Made by a program: the position numbers and the translations under genes | In this document: positions 1-9,586 of the stretch, piece after piece | How the letters are laid out: each line of letters starts with the position of its first letter | Position numbering within the stretch: position 1 is the first letter of the stretch | The notes under the pieces: model-generated | What the model was told of the DNA's origin: nothing | Seen by the model: only the letters and a program-made list of their open reading frames with translations | Database searches by the model: none | Assembly: GCF_011440275.1 (NCBI RefSeq) | Contig: NZ_JAAOIV010000004.1 | Coordinates: 186,001-250,000, forward strand | Direction of reading: 5' to 3' | Source of the DNA: Metallococcus carri | GTDB lineage: Bacteria > Actinomycetota > Actinomycetes > Actinomycetales > Dermatophilaceae | DNA length: 64,000 bases

Positions 1-256
1 AGAAGGAGTAGAGGCGCCCCCGCTGCTTGAGGTAGCTGAGGAAGGACAGGGGCGAGGTGGGATCGGCCAGGCTCACCAGGTCGGCGAGGAAGGGCGTTTG
101 CAAGGTGGCGCCGTCGAGCATCATGCCCGGATGCCAGTCGAACGACGGCTTGCGTTCGAGGAAGAGCGCGTCCAGGTCATCCAGGGGTGCCGCCAGACAC
201 GCGAGGCCGAGATTGAACGGGCCGAGGCCGATGCCGATCAGGTCGTAGGTCTTCAT
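1..256 (-). CDS. desB: Lysine/ornithine (cadaverine) N-monooxygenase, DesB-like, C-terminus missing
   Basis: This is the first 85 codons of an FAD/NADPH-dependent N-hydroxylase; the gene runs off the left edge of the window. The visible N-terminus carries the FAD-binding [12 protein letters not shown] motif (residues 8-19) and the family's typical W-H-P-G-M-M and LQTPFLADL segments, as in IucD, PvdA and DesB. It starts at an ATG 10 bases after the desA stop, so both are one transcript. In desferrioxamine synthesis DesB hydroxylates cadaverine made by DesA; the pairing with desA is why cadaverine rather than ornithine is the likely substrate. Family is certain, substrate is inferred. Confidence 0.9.
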   Translation of the reverse strand, partial: MKTYDLIGIGLGPFNLGLACLAAPLDDLDALFLERKPSFDWHPGMMLDGATLQTPFLADLVSLADPTSPLSFLSYLKQRGRLYSF

Positions 257-266
257 CGCTCTCCCC

Positions 267-1718
267 TCAGACCGCGATCGTGCGCGGCAGCCGCTGGACG
301 GTGTCGGCGCAGTGATGGGCGATGCGCTCGACGACGGCACCGATGTCGCCGGTGGTGGTGTGCGGATTCAGCACGGTGAACTTCAGCCACTCCTCGCCGT
401 CGATGGTGGTGCTCGCAATCACCGCGCAGCGTTCGCGAGCCAGCAACTCACGGGCTGCGAGGTTGGCCGAATCACATTGTGCCGCAGAAAGATTCGGGTC
501 TGTGTAGCGGAACACGACGGTGCTGAGATCAGTCGGCGCTGCGACCTCGAAGCGCGCATCCGCGCGCAGCTGCTCGTGCGCCTGGTGGGCCAGCTCGATG
601 ACCGCGTCGAAGAGATCACCGATCGCGTCGGCACCCGTCACCCGCAGCGCCAGCCACAGCTTCAGCGCGTCGAACCGCCGCGTGGTCTGCAGGCTCTTGT
701 CGACCTGATTCGGTATGCCGTCCCGCGTCATCCGCTCCGGGTTCAAGTAGTCCGCGTGGTGACGAACCATCAGCCGCCCGTCCCGCACGAGCAGGGCGCT
801 CGCAGCGACCGGCAGGAAGTAGGACTTGTGGAAGTCGACCGTCACCGAGGTGGCCCGTTCGATGCCCGCGAGCAGATCGCGCCGGGTGCGGGAGACGAGC
901 AGGCCGCCGCCATACGCCGCGTCGACGTGCAGCCACAGATCGCGCTCGGCGCACAGGTCAGCGACGGCGCTCAAGGGGTCGATGACGCCGAAGTCGGTGG
1001 TGCCCGCGGTGGCGACGACAGCCATCGGCGTGAGGCGGGCGGAGGCCAGCCGGGCCAGGGCGATGCGCAAGGAGAACAGGTTGAGGCGCCGCTCGCGGTC
1101 GACCGGGATCGGCACGACGGCATCGGCGGGCAGGCCGAGCAGGTGGGCCGCCGTGCGGATGCTGAAGTGGCTGTCCACCGAGGTGAGGATGCGCAGGTCG
1201 GCGAGCCGGGCTCCCTGGCGCACCGCGTGTTCGCGGGCGAGGAAGAGAGCGTGCAGATTGGAGGCGGTGCCGCCGCTGGTGAAGATGCCGTCGGCGGACG
1301 GGTCCCAGCCGACCCGGCCGGCGGTCCAGGCGATCAGCCGGCGTTCGATCAGGGTGCCGCCCGCGCTCTGATCCCAGGTGTCGAGTGAGGAGTTGACCGC
1401 CGAGGCGATCGCGTCCGCGGCGACCGCTTCGATCAGCACGGGGCAGTTCAGGTGGGCCAGATAGCGCGAGTGGTGAAACCAGGTGGCATGGCGCACGTAG
1501 AGATCGTCGACTTCGGCGAGCGCCTCGGCGAGGTCGAACAGCGGGCGGTCGAGGTCGACCGCGTCGATGCGTGGGGCGAGGTCGGCGGGAGTTGCCTCGG
1601 TGCAGGGATGTTGCGCTGCGGCGAAGGCGTCGCAGAGCACCGCACTGGTGTCGCTGAGGGCGGTGGCGTAGGCCTGCCGGGTGTCGGTCGTCAGTAGGGC
1701 GGGTGGTGTCGAAGTCAT
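267..1718 (-). CDS. desA: PLP-dependent decarboxylase, lysine decarboxylase DesA-like
   Basis: Group II pyridoxal-phosphate decarboxylase of 483 residues, the usual length. Visible landmarks are [12 protein letters not shown] (about 146-157, PLP phosphate binding), HVDAAYGG (264-271) and the PLP lysine in TVDFHK (K298). In siderophore loci this enzyme decarboxylates lysine to cadaverine, the first step to desferrioxamine-type hydroxamates; related enzymes use glutamate, tyrosine or diaminobutyrate, so substrate is inferred from the following N-hydroxylase. The ATG has a GAGGAC ribosome site 5-6 bases upstream and lies about 20 bases below an iron box, which predicts repression when iron is plentiful. 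Confidence 0.9.
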   Translation of the reverse strand: MTSTPPALLTTDTRQAYATALSDTSAVLCDAFAAAQHPCTEATPADLAPRIDAVDLDRPLFDLAEALAEVDDLYVRHATWFHHSRYLAHLNCPVLIEAVAADAIASAVNSSLDTWDQSAGGTLIERRLIAWTAGRVGWDPSADGIFTSGGTASNLHALFLAREHAVRQGARLADLRILTSVDSHFSIRTAAHLLGLPADAVVPIPVDRERRLNLFSLRIALARLASARLTPMAVVATAGTTDFGVIDPLSAVADLCAERDLWLHVDAAYGGGLLVSRTRRDLLAGIERATSVTVDFHKSYFLPVAASALLVRDGRLMVRHHADYLNPERMTRDGIPNQVDKSLQTTRRFDALKLWLALRVTGADAIGDLFDAVIELAHQAHEQLRADARFEVAAPTDLSTVVFRYTDPNLSAAQCDSANLAARELLARERCAVIASTTIDGEEWLKFTVLNPHTTTGDIGAVVERIAHHCADTVQRLPRTIAV

Positions 1719-1737
1719 CGCGTCCTCGAGTGCGTAG

Positions 1738-1756
1738 TTAGGTGAGGCTTACCTAA
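1738..1756 (-). promoter_or_regulatory. Iron box (DtxR/IdeR/DmdR-type operator) of the desAB operon
   Basis: TTAGGTGAGGCTTACCTAA is a near-perfect match to the actinobacterial iron box TTAGGTTAGGCTAACCTAA. The symmetry extends outward to about 1733-1761 with a single mismatch, and the site ends 20 bases before the desA start. In this regulator family the Fe(II)-loaded repressor binds the box and blocks the promoter. The match is seen directly; the regulator gene is not in the window. Confidence 0.92.
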
Positions 1757-1879
1757 CTACGCGATCCGAGGGTTCGTCAACTCGGCCGGTGGCTCGCAAC
1801 GGGAGGGGGCGACCGCGACGGGCTGTCGGATGTTCAGCGGCGCGAACGAGTGAAAACGACTGTCCGCCAACGGAATTCG

Positions 1880-2650
1880 TTACGAGTCGCCGAACGGGAT
1901 GCGCTCGCGGGCGGTGGCGACGGTGTCAGCGTCGACGGTCCAGGTGATCGTGGTCGGTTCGTGTCCGGCGCGGACGCGGGCGCGACCGAAGGGGTCGACG
2001 ATCACGCTGTTGCCGATGCCGAGCGGTGCCGCGCCCTGCGGCTCGGACCATGCTTGAGCGGCGGCGACCAGCCAGGCCTGCGCGTCCAGCGCGCGGGCGC
2101 GGGTGAGCACATCCCATTGCTCGGCCTTGCCCGGTCCCTCGCCCCAGCAGGCGGGCACGATCACGACCTCGGCACCGCGCTTGGCCAGCGCCCGGAACTG
2201 GTCGGCGAAGCGGATGTCGTAGCAGGTGGCAAGCCCGACGGTCAGGTCACCAAGGTCGAAGGTGACGATCTCGTCACCGGGTGCGACGATCTCGGACTCG
2301 CGCGATCCATACGCGTCGTAGAGGTGAATCTTGTTGTAGGACAACTCGATTCCCGGGCCGGTGACGAGGAGCGTGTTGTGCACCCGACCGTCTTCCGCCG
2401 GCGTGAACATGCCGACCACGACGGTGAGGTCGGACCCGCGAGCTGCTTCGCGGACGGTGCTCGCGAACGGACCGTCGAGCGGCTGAGCGGCATCGGCGAA
2501 GCCACGGCGGAAGCTGCGCATCGACGCCTCGGGAAACACCAGCAGATCGGTGCCCGCGGGCGCCTCGGCGATTGCGCCGGTGATCTGCGCGAGGTTCGCC
2601 TCGACCTCCTCGGTCGCGGTGAGCTGCACAGCGGTGACGGACAAGGTCAT
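1880..2650 (-). CDS. Carbon-nitrogen hydrolase (nitrilase superfamily) amidase
   Basis: 256-residue nitrilase-superfamily hydrolase with the catalytic triad in place: E41 in VFPEAS, K107 in NKIHLYD and C143 in ATCYDIRF. Length and the YDIRF block resemble the NIT2/omega-amidase and deaminated-glutathione amidase branch, which cleaves small linear amides in the cytoplasm; the exact substrate cannot be read from sequence. An upstream in-frame extension to 2893 exists, but the ATG at 2650 gives the normal family start (MTLSVTAVQL). It is divergent from the PIG-L deacetylase, with about 130 bases between their starts. Confidence 0.88.
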   Translation of the reverse strand: MTLSVTAVQLTATEEVEANLAQITGAIAEAPAGTDLLVFPEASMRSFRRGFADAAQPLDGPFASTVREAARGSDLTVVVGMFTPAEDGRVHNTLLVTGPGIELSYNKIHLYDAYGSRESEIVAPGDEIVTFDLGDLTVGLATCYDIRFADQFRALAKRGAEVVIVPACWGEGPGKAEQWDVLTRARALDAQAWLVAAAQAWSEPQGAAPLGIGNSVIVDPFGRARVRAGHEPTTITWTVDADTVATARERIPFGDS

Positions 2651-2783
2651 GGTTCGCGTCGCCTTCCGAGTCGCGGGTGGTCTCACCGCCCATCCTGCCC
2701 GGGTGCGGTGACAGCGGGAGGTGAGCGGGCCGGCATACCGGATCGTGGTAGGCATGGGTGAGGTCCGCGAGAGGAGCCCATCG

Positions 2784-3515
2784 ATGTCCCTGCCCCTGCT
2801 GCCCGACGACAACTGGTCGCGCGTGCTGTGCATCGTCGCCCATCCGGACGACCTCGAATACGGCACGTCCGCGGCGGTCGCGACCTGGACCAAACGGGGT
2901 GTCGAGGTGGCTTACGTGCTGCTGACCTCGGGCGAGGCGGGGATGCAGTTGCCGCCCGAGGAGGTCGGCCCGATGCGGGCAGCTGAGCAGCGTAAGGCCT
3001 GCGAAACCGTTGGGGTGCAACAGCTTTCGGTGCTGAACCATCCGGACGGGATGCTCCAGCCAGGCCTTGAGCTGCGGCGCGATGTGGCGCGGGCGGTGCG
3101 TGAGTTCCGCCCGGACGCGGTCGTGACGGCGAACTTCGACCTCGAGGCGTATGGCGGGCTGAACCAAGCCGATCACCGCGCCGCGGGTCTGTCGGTCATC
3201 GACGGGGTGCGCGACGCCGACAACACCTGGGTGTTTCGCGAGCTGGCCGATGCCGGACTGCCGAAATGGCACACGCGCTGGATCCTGGTCGCCGGGCACC
3301 CGGACGCGACCCATGCGGTGGCGGTCGATCGGGCCGCGGTCGAGGCGAGCGTCGCGTCGCTGCGCAGCCACCAGGCCTATCTCGCCGACCTGCCCGGGCA
3401 CCCCGATCCGGGGCAGATGATTCCGGGGATCCTGCGCTCGGGCGGGGAGGCCGCGGGGGAGGAGTATGCCGTGTGCTTCCGCGCCTACGACCTCGGCGAG
3501 CCCCTCCGCCCATGA
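2784..3515 (+). CDS. PIG-L/LmbE family zinc-dependent deacetylase
   Basis: 243-residue member of the PIG-L (LmbE-like) family, which includes mycothiol MshB, Mca and bacillithiol BshB deacetylases. The signature AHPDDLEYG (19-27) supplies the metal-binding His and Asp pair, and an HRAAG block near residue 135 gives the third ligand region. These enzymes remove N-acetyl groups from sugar-like substrates or cleave thiol conjugates. The start at 2784 is chosen because GAGGAG lies 7 bases upstream; a longer frame opens at 2721. No other mycothiol gene is adjacent, so the substrate is unknown. Confidence 0.88.
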   Translation: MSLPLLPDDNWSRVLCIVAHPDDLEYGTSAAVATWTKRGVEVAYVLLTSGEAGMQLPPEEVGPMRAAEQRKACETVGVQQLSVLNHPDGMLQPGLELRRDVARAVREFRPDAVVTANFDLEAYGGLNQADHRAAGLSVIDGVRDADNTWVFRELADAGLPKWHTRWILVAGHPDATHAVAVDRAAVEASVASLRSHQAYLADLPGHPDPGQMIPGILRSGGEAAGEEYAVCFRAYDLGEPLRP

Positions 3516-3567
3516 ACCCGGCACCATCCGTCGGCGCCGGGTTCAGCGCGGGACATCCGACGGGGGA

Positions 3568-4323
3568 TCAACGGGTGGTGTAGCCACCGTTGGCGAAGAT
3601 CGTCTGACCGGTGATCCACCAGCCGTCGGTCGCCAGGAAGGTGACGATCGGCGCGATGTCCTCGATCTTCGTGAGCTGATTGCCCATGGCCTGCGACTTG
3701 TGGAACTCGACGCGTTCCGGCGTCTCCTGGCCGTAGAAGAACGGTGTGTCCATCGGCCCCGGTGCGACGGCGGTGACCGAGATGCCGCGCGGCGCGAATT
3801 CCTTGGCAGCCGCGCGAGTGAAGTGTTCCACGGGACTCTTGCCACCGGCATACGTCGAATAACCGTCGGTGAAGGCCGCGAGCAGGGAGGTGACGATGGT
3901 GATGATCTTGCCGTCGTCGGCGAGCTGCCTGCCGGCCTCCTTGATGAAGAAGTACGCAGCCTTGGCGTTGATGTCGAACATCGAGTCGTAGTCGTCCTCG
4001 CTGGTGTCCGCGATCGGCTTACGCAGCACTTTGCCGACCGTGTTGACCGCGACGTCGATCGGTCCGAGAGCGTCGGCGGCATTCGCGAACAGTTCGGCGA
4101 CCGTATCCGGCCGGGTCAGGTCACCGGTGAGGACGACGCCTTTGCCGCCCGCGGCCTCAACCGCTGCGAGCGTCTCCTCGGCCTGCGGCCGGGTGGACGG
4201 GGAGTTGTAGTGAATCGCGACATTCGCGCCAGCCTCGGCGGCCCGACGGCTGATCAGGCCGCCGAGGTTCTTGGCGCCGGCGGCGACGAGCACGTTCTTG
4301 CCCTGGAGGGTGTGCGTGGTCAT
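3568..4323 (-). CDS. Short-chain dehydrogenase/reductase (SDR)
   Basis: 251-residue classical SDR. The cofactor-binding loop is AAGAKNLGG (14-22), the structural N-T-V-G sits near 94, and the catalytic set is S146, Y158 and K162 (Y-A-G-G-K). It lacks the canonical TGxxxGIG glycine spacing, showing GAKNLGG instead, as in some divergent SDRs. GGAAGG lies upstream of the ATG. It is transcribed divergently from a TetR-family gene across 64 bases holding a perfect inverted repeat, so it is probably the target of that regulator. Substrate unknown. Confidence 0.9.
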   Translation of the reverse strand: MTTHTLQGKNVLVAAGAKNLGGLISRRAAEAGANVAIHYNSPSTRPQAEETLAAVEAAGGKGVVLTGDLTRPDTVAELFANAADALGPIDVAVNTVGKVLRKPIADTSEDDYDSMFDINAKAAYFFIKEAGRQLADDGKIITIVTSLLAAFTDGYSTYAGGKSPVEHFTRAAAKEFAPRGISVTAVAPGPMDTPFFYGQETPERVEFHKSQAMGNQLTKIEDIAPIVTFLATDGWWITGQTIFANGGYTTR

Positions 4324-4358
4324 GAGAAGCCTTCCGTGTAGCGGGAGAATGGATCGCT

Positions 4359-4371
4359 ATATCAACGATAT
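4359..4371. promoter_or_regulatory. Candidate TetR operator between SDR and tetR
   Basis: ATATC-AAC-GATAT is a perfect 5-3-5 inverted repeat in the 64-base gap between divergent SDR and TetR-family genes. Position and symmetry fit an operator for the adjacent repressor; binding is inferred. Confidence 0.55.
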
Positions 4372-4387
4372 GCCCTAATGTAGCAGC

Positions 4388-5083
4388 ATGACACAGGTCC
4401 CGCACGCTGATACACGGACCCGCTTGCTGGATGCCGCGGCTGATCTCGTCGCCTCGGCGCCCGGCGAGGAGATTTCGCTGCGTGCGGTGTGCGACCAGGT
4501 CGGGGTGAAGATGCCGACGCTGTACCACTTTTTCGGGAGCAAGCAGGGCCTGCTCGATGCCGTGGTGGTCCGCGGGTTCGAGCTCTACCTCGCCCAGAAA
4601 TCGGCGCAGGAATCGTCGGGCGATCCGATCCAGGACCTGCGGGTGGGTTGGGATACCCATGTCGCCTTCGGAGTGGAGAACCCCGGCTTCTACACCCTGA
4701 TGTACGGCAAGGTGCGCCCGGGCCAGGTGAGCGAGGGGCAGTCGCGCGCGAGCGAGACGCTCCTCGCTTTGACGCGCGCCGCTGCGGACCAGGGCCGGCT
4801 GATCGTGCCGGCTGATCAGGCCGCCGCGCACGTGCTGGTCACCAACATCGGCGTGACCCTGCGGCAGGTCGTCCTGGCCACGCCGGACCCGCAACTGTCC
4901 GCGGCCGTGCGAGAGAGCACGATCGCGGCCATCACCGGAACGGCGCAGAGCGGGCTGCCCGAGGACGACCGCGTCGGCATCCACCGCGTGCTTGAGTATG
5001 CCGTCGCCCGGCCGGACGTTCTCGGCGAGGCAGAGACGCAACTACTGACCCAGTGGCTGCGCCGACTCGCTGCGCATCCCTGA
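4388..5083 (+). CDS. TetR/AcrR family transcriptional regulator
   Basis: 231 residues with an N-terminal TetR helix-turn-helix (about 9-58; the recognition part reads VGVKMPTLYHFFGSK) and a variable C-terminal ligand domain. Members of the family repress neighbouring genes until a small molecule binds. The divergent SDR gene and the inverted repeat between them make local, autoregulated control the simplest reading. The effector is unknown. Confidence 0.9.
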   Translation: MTQVPHADTRTRLLDAAADLVASAPGEEISLRAVCDQVGVKMPTLYHFFGSKQGLLDAVVVRGFELYLAQKSAQESSGDPIQDLRVGWDTHVAFGVENPGFYTLMYGKVRPGQVSEGQSRASETLLALTRAAADQGRLIVPADQAAAHVLVTNIGVTLRQVVLATPDPQLSAAVRESTIAAITGTAQSGLPEDDRVGIHRVLEYAVARPDVLGEAETQLLTQWLRRLAAHP

Positions 5084-5224
5084 GGCTCCCCCCGAGCCGG
5101 TCCGCACTGCTCGCGCATCCCAGAGAGTGCCGCGAACTAGGGCGTGAGCTGGATGGGGACGATGGCGGCTGCTCAGACGTATGGCGGGCGCCCGGGGTCG
5201 AGCCCGGCCTGTCAGGCTGGCCGG

Positions 5225-6304
5225 GTGGACGACACGACGAGGACCACCATCGAGCAGGCGTCGACCGCCTTGGGCGAGCCCCTCACAGTGATAGGAGCGC
5301 CGCTGCCGACCAGCGATCGCAACCAGGTGATTCGTGCGCAGGCCCGAGGCCGGACCGTGATCGTCAAGCGGAATCTCACGCAGGACCCCTTTGCGAGCGG
5401 ACGTGAGTCGAGCGCGCTGCTCGCGTTGAACTCCATCGACCCCGGCTGTGCACCAAGAGTTTTGGCGGAGGGCGACGGTTTGCTGGTCCTCGAGGATCTC
5501 GGCGACGGCGGCAATGTCGCGGATGCGTTGACGGGCGAGGATGCCGCCGCTGCAGAAGCCGCCGTCCGAGCGTGGGCTGCCGGACTCGGGCGCTTTCACG
5601 TCGCGGGGCGGGCGGCCGCCAGCCTGTTCGAGGACGAGATGATGCGCCGCACAGGCACTTCCAGCGCGTACATGGACGCCCAACTGGAGGAGGCGGCTGC
5701 AGCGTGGGTCGGCCTAGCAGCGGACCTGGGGGTGCACACCGAGAGATCCACGTTCGATGACCTCGCCAGCCTGACGACTCGCTTTCGCACCGACCTGTCG
5801 ACCTTGTCCGCGGGAGACATGTGTCCGGACAACAACCTGCTCGTCGATGGGCGGGTCGTGATGATCGACCTGGAGTTCGCCACCATCAGACATCTCGCGT
5901 GGGATGTGGCCTATCTCCAGGTTCCGTGGCCGTCGTGCTGGTGCGCGTGGACCTTGCCGGACGGCCTGACGCGTGCCGCCCTCGCGGCGTGGCAGGCGAG
6001 CGCGGCGTCCCTGCTCGGCGACATCGCTGCGGATGACCTTCGACATGACCTCCGCCTCGCCGCTGACGGCTGGCGATGGTTGAGCAGCTATTGGCTCCTG
6101 GAGCAACTCGCCGGACCTCCGCGACCTGCGCGCCCGGAGCGCCCCTCGCCGCGTCATCAGGACCGCATCGTCCACTCGCTGCGGGCTGCCGCCACGTCGC
6201 CATTGCTTCCGTCGTTACGCGAGGTCGCCGCGGACCTTGCGGCGGCCGTCGAGCAGCGCTTCAACGCACAGCCACTCGGCTACCCACGAGCCTTGGCAAA
6301 ATAG
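5225..6304 (+). CDS. Phosphotransferase-like (APH/choline kinase fold) protein
   Basis: About 359 residues with the small-molecule kinase fold: an IVKRN lysine motif near residue 47, the catalytic loop GDMCPDNN (198 is the Asp if counted from GTG 5225) and the metal-binding IDLEFA that follows. The usual loop begins HGD; here the His is Ala, a conservative departure seen in divergent members. The start is uncertain: GTG 5144 and GTG 5225 are both open, and neither has a strong ribosome site. Substrate unknown; it need not be an antibiotic. It is convergent with the small protein at 6365-6724. Confidence 0.72.
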   Translation: MDDTTRTTIEQASTALGEPLTVIGAPLPTSDRNQVIRAQARGRTVIVKRNLTQDPFASGRESSALLALNSIDPGCAPRVLAEGDGLLVLEDLGDGGNVADALTGEDAAAAEAAVRAWAAGLGRFHVAGRAAASLFEDEMMRRTGTSSAYMDAQLEEAAAAWVGLAADLGVHTERSTFDDLASLTTRFRTDLSTLSAGDMCPDNNLLVDGRVVMIDLEFATIRHLAWDVAYLQVPWPSCWCAWTLPDGLTRAALAAWQASAASLLGDIAADDLRHDLRLAADGWRWLSSYWLLEQLAGPPRPARPERPSPRHQDRIVHSLRAAATSPLLPSLREVAADLAAAVEQRFNAQPLGYPRALAK

Positions 6305-6364
6305 AGGTCCCCCCGCGGCCCCCTCGTCGTCGGCGGGTCTGCTCATCGAGGCCGGCGCCGAGCA

Positions 6365-6724
6365 CTAGAGGTCGATCATGCGTTCGCGAGCCGACGCATC
6401 CTCGGCTCCGCCATAACGCAGGATCGCGTGCGCCGGGCGCGCGGGGAAGGCGCGCACGTCGGGCTCGACGACCTGCCACAGTCGGTCGGCGTCCGGTCCA
6501 TAGAGGTAGATCACGGCTTCGCCGTCGCCGAACTCGTTGCCGTCCAGCTCTCCGGCGTTGGCCGCCTCGACCTTGGCCTCGAGCACGTCCTCCAGTTTGA
6601 AGAGCGCCTCACGCTCGCTGTCCGACCCGAACTCGCCCGACAGCTCGTAGTGGATCATCACGGCGTGCTGAGGCGACGGCGGGACGTCCGAGCCGCCCCC
6701 GCGCAGCTTCTTGAACCAGTTCAT
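6365..6724 (-). CDS. Small acidic conserved-type protein, unknown function
   Basis: 119 residues, acidic, no signal peptide or membrane segment. It begins MNWFKKL and contains the central segment DGEAVIYLYGPDADRLW and a C-terminal E-R-M-I-D-L. GGAGAGGAC precedes the ATG. I do not recognise a family with confidence. The gene sits immediately downstream (same strand) of tRNA-Arg, with convergent neighbours on the other side, so it is probably expressed alone. Confidence 0.75.
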   Translation of the reverse strand: MNWFKKLRGGGSDVPPSPQHAVMIHYELSGEFGSDSEREALFKLEDVLEAKVEAANAGELDGNEFGDGEAVIYLYGPDADRLWQVVEPDVRAFPARPAHAILRYGGAEDASARERMIDL

Positions 6725-6751
6725 CGGCGGGTCCTCTCCGCTCGGAGCACG

Positions 6752-6824
6752 TGCCCCCGGGCTGATTCGAACAGCCGACACCCGCTTTAGGAGAGCGGTG
6801 CTCTATCCCCTGAGCTACGAGGGC
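6752..6824 (-). tRNA. tRNA-Arg (anticodon CCT)
   Basis: A 73-base cloverleaf on the minus strand. The acceptor stem GCCCTCG pairs with CGGGGGC (one G-T), the anticodon arm is CCGCT-CTCCTAA-AGCGG giving anticodon CCT, and the T arm contains GTTCGAATC. It reads AGG codons. CCA is not encoded. Confidence 0.96.
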
Positions 6825-6865
6825 GGGGAGCGTATGCCGGGTCGCGGCATGTCGCGCGGATCAGT

Positions 6866-7408
6866 CTAGTTGCCCGGGCGGCCTGCACCGGAGCGCAGGT
6901 CGAGGGCGTGCAACACCATGTCGAACCGGCGTGTCTCGTCCGGAGCGACGAAGTCGCGCAGGCGGCCGTACTCCACGAAGCCCTCGGACAGATAGAGCCG
7001 CTCGGCGCGGGTGTTGTCGCCACGGAAGTCCAGGGTGAGCACTTCGATGCCCGCCGTCCGGGCTGAGTCGACCAGCGCCCGGAGGAGTCGCCGGCCGACG
7101 CCCTGGCCGGCGAATTCCGTTGCCACAGCGAGCTTTTCGAGGTCCGCGTGCGGCCGGTGGGTCGGCCGGGCATAGCGCCGCCAATAGCCGAAGCCCGCAA
7201 CGGACTCACCGGCTGAGGCAACGACGGCAGCAGCCTCGGCCGACCCGGCCGTCACCAGCTCGGTGAGCAAGGAGCGCACCTCCGCGGCGGCCGGCGGCGC
7301 CGTCCACCCGAGCGCGGCGTCGGCGAGCACCAACTCGCCCAGCATCGCGGTGAGCCCGTCGACGAGCGCGTCCGTAACGTCGTCGGCGCCCAGCACCCGC
7401 GTCGTCAT
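6866..7408 (-). CDS. GNAT family N-acetyltransferase
   Basis: 180-residue Gcn5-related acetyltransferase. The acetyl-CoA motif A is LAVATEFAGQGVGRRLLRALV (Q/R-x-x-G-x-G/A around QGVGRRL), followed by a motif B segment N-T-R-A-E-R-L-Y-L-S-E-G-F. Substrate cannot be told. The frame stays open to 7630 through a dispersed repeat, but ATG 7408 gives a normal N-terminus; its ribosome site is poor because GGAG touches the start. The 5' leader is formed by repeat copies at 7421 and 7480. Confidence 0.82.
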   Translation of the reverse strand: MTTRVLGADDVTDALVDGLTAMLGELVLADAALGWTAPPAAAEVRSLLTELVTAGSAEAAAVVASAGESVAGFGYWRRYARPTHRPHADLEKLAVATEFAGQGVGRRLLRALVDSARTAGIEVLTLDFRGDNTRAERLYLSEGFVEYGRLRDFVAPDETRRFDMVLHALDLRSGAGRPGN

Positions 7409-7420
7409 CTCCGGCAAGTG

Positions 7421-7517
7421 GTCGCGATAGCCGCCGGAGTCCTCTACTCCGGGTGTCATGGTGCGACGGAGGGGCGGTGGTCGCGATAGCCGCCGGAGTC
7501 CTCTACTACGGGTGTCG
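7421..7517. repeat. Repeat family 1 (CTACTACGGGTGTAG type), two units, locus A
   Basis: Two units begin GTCGCGATAGCCGCCGGAGT at 7421 and 7480 (period 59) and end in CTCTACTCCGGGTGT or CTCTACTACGGGTGT. Related units recur at 33.6-33.8 kb and 51.3-51.4 kb. The element fills the whole gap between EIIC and the upstream-facing GNAT gene, so it forms the 3' end of one transcript and the 5' leader of the next. Confidence 0.85.
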
Positions 7518-8768
<1,251 letters not shown>

Positions 8769-8849
8769 CTGGGCCCCTTCCCTGGGCGATCGTGCGATCG
8801 TGGGCGAGGATTGTCCCGTCATACGGACATGTCAAGGAAGGAGCCACCC
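8769..8849. promoter_or_regulatory. Divergent promoter region of the split PTS genes
   Basis: The 81 bases between EIIC and EIIB must hold both promoters. They contain CGATCGTGCGATCG (8787-8800), which repeats the palindrome CGATCG, and the palindrome GACATGTC (8826-8833). AAGGAAGGAG before 8850 is the EIIB ribosome site. No DasR-type operator was recognised. Function of the palindromes is inferred only from position. Confidence 0.4.
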
Positions 8850-9080
8850 ATGAACAAGGCCGAACAGATCGTCGCCGGGCTCGGCGGCGCCGAGAACATC
8901 GAGGACATCGAGGCGTGCATCACCCGGTTGCGCACCGAGGTCTCCGACGGCTCGAAGGTCGACCAGGCGGCGCTCAAGGCGGCGGGTGCGCACGGCGTCG
9001 TCGTGCAGGGTTCGGTCGTCCAGGTCGTCGTCGGGCCGGAGGCCGACACCCTCGCCGAGGACATCCAGGACCTGTTGTGA
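8850..9080 (+). CDS. PTS EIIB, glucose/N-acetylglucosamine family
   Basis: 76-residue free-standing EIIB domain. The phosphorylated cysteine is C23 in IEACITRLR. It passes phosphate from EIIA to the sugar carried by EIIC. Start ATG 8850 is fixed by GGAAGGAG 5-8 bases upstream; a longer frame from 8811 is not needed. Its TGA overlaps the EIIA ATG (TGATG), so the two are translationally coupled. Confidence 0.93.
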   Translation: MNKAEQIVAGLGGAENIEDIEACITRLRTEVSDGSKVDQAALKAAGAHGVVVQGSVVQVVVGPEADTLAEDIQDLL

Positions 9081-9520
9081 TGCGGGTGCTCGCGCCGTCC
9101 GCCGGCGAGATCATGGCGCTCGCGGACGTGCCCGACCCGGTCTTCGCCGCCGAGATGGTCGGCGCCGGGCTGGCGATCACGCCCGGTCCCGAGCAGCAGG
9201 TCGCTGTGGCTCCGATCGCCGGCACCGTGGTCAAGGCGATGCCGCACGCGTATGTCGTCGCCGGTCCCGACGGTGCGGTGCTGGTGCACCTCGGCATCGA
9301 CACGGTCAAGCTCGACGGTGCCGGTTTCGAGGTGCTGGTGGCCGAGAAGTCCGAGATCGCCGAAGGTCAGGAGTGCGTCCGTTGGACGCCGGGAGATATT
9401 GCGGCACAAGGACTTTCGCAGCTCGTGCTGGTCTGCGCCCTGGACACACCGGCCGGTTCGGTGTCAGCCGAGCACGCCGGCGAGCGCGTCGAGCAAGGAG
9501 CCGAGCTCTTCACGATCTGA
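9080..9520 (+). CDS. PTS EIIA, glucose type (Crr-like)
   Basis: 146-residue EIIA-Glc-fold protein. The active-site histidine is H70 in GAVLVHLGIDTVKL, and the upstream APIAGTVV segment is the conserved EIIA-Glc strand. It receives phosphate from HPr and donates it to EIIB encoded just before. With EIIC divergent, the three genes make a complete EII complex. In other bacteria EIIA-Glc also has regulatory roles; nothing here shows that. Confidence 0.93.
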   Translation: MRVLAPSAGEIMALADVPDPVFAAEMVGAGLAITPGPEQQVAVAPIAGTVVKAMPHAYVVAGPDGAVLVHLGIDTVKLDGAGFEVLVAEKSEIAEGQECVRWTPGDIAAQGLSQLVLVCALDTPAGSVSAEHAGERVEQGAELFTI

Positions 9521-9530
9521 TCGGCGTCCG

Positions 9531-9578
9531 CTGTGTCCGCAGCACCGCGCGACCCATCGCGCGCATCTGCGGACACAG
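9531..9578. terminator. Nested double hairpin between convergent EIIA and DUF305 genes
   Basis: Outer stem CTGTGTCCGCAG/CTGCGGACACAG (12 bp, perfect) encloses an inner stem CGCGCGA-CCCA-TCGCGCG. It lies exactly between two convergent stops and is symmetric, so it could end transcription in both directions, although neither side has a long T run. Confidence 0.75.
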
Positions 9579-9586
9579 GGCCCGTC

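Noticed and set aside
5225-6304. Antibiotic resistance phosphotransferase
   Set aside because: Only the general kinase-like fold is visible, with an altered H-G-D motif; no basis for a drug substrate.
8769-8849. DasR operator for the GlcNAc PTS
   Set aside because: No ACTGGTCTAGACCAGT-like sequence; only unrelated short palindromes.
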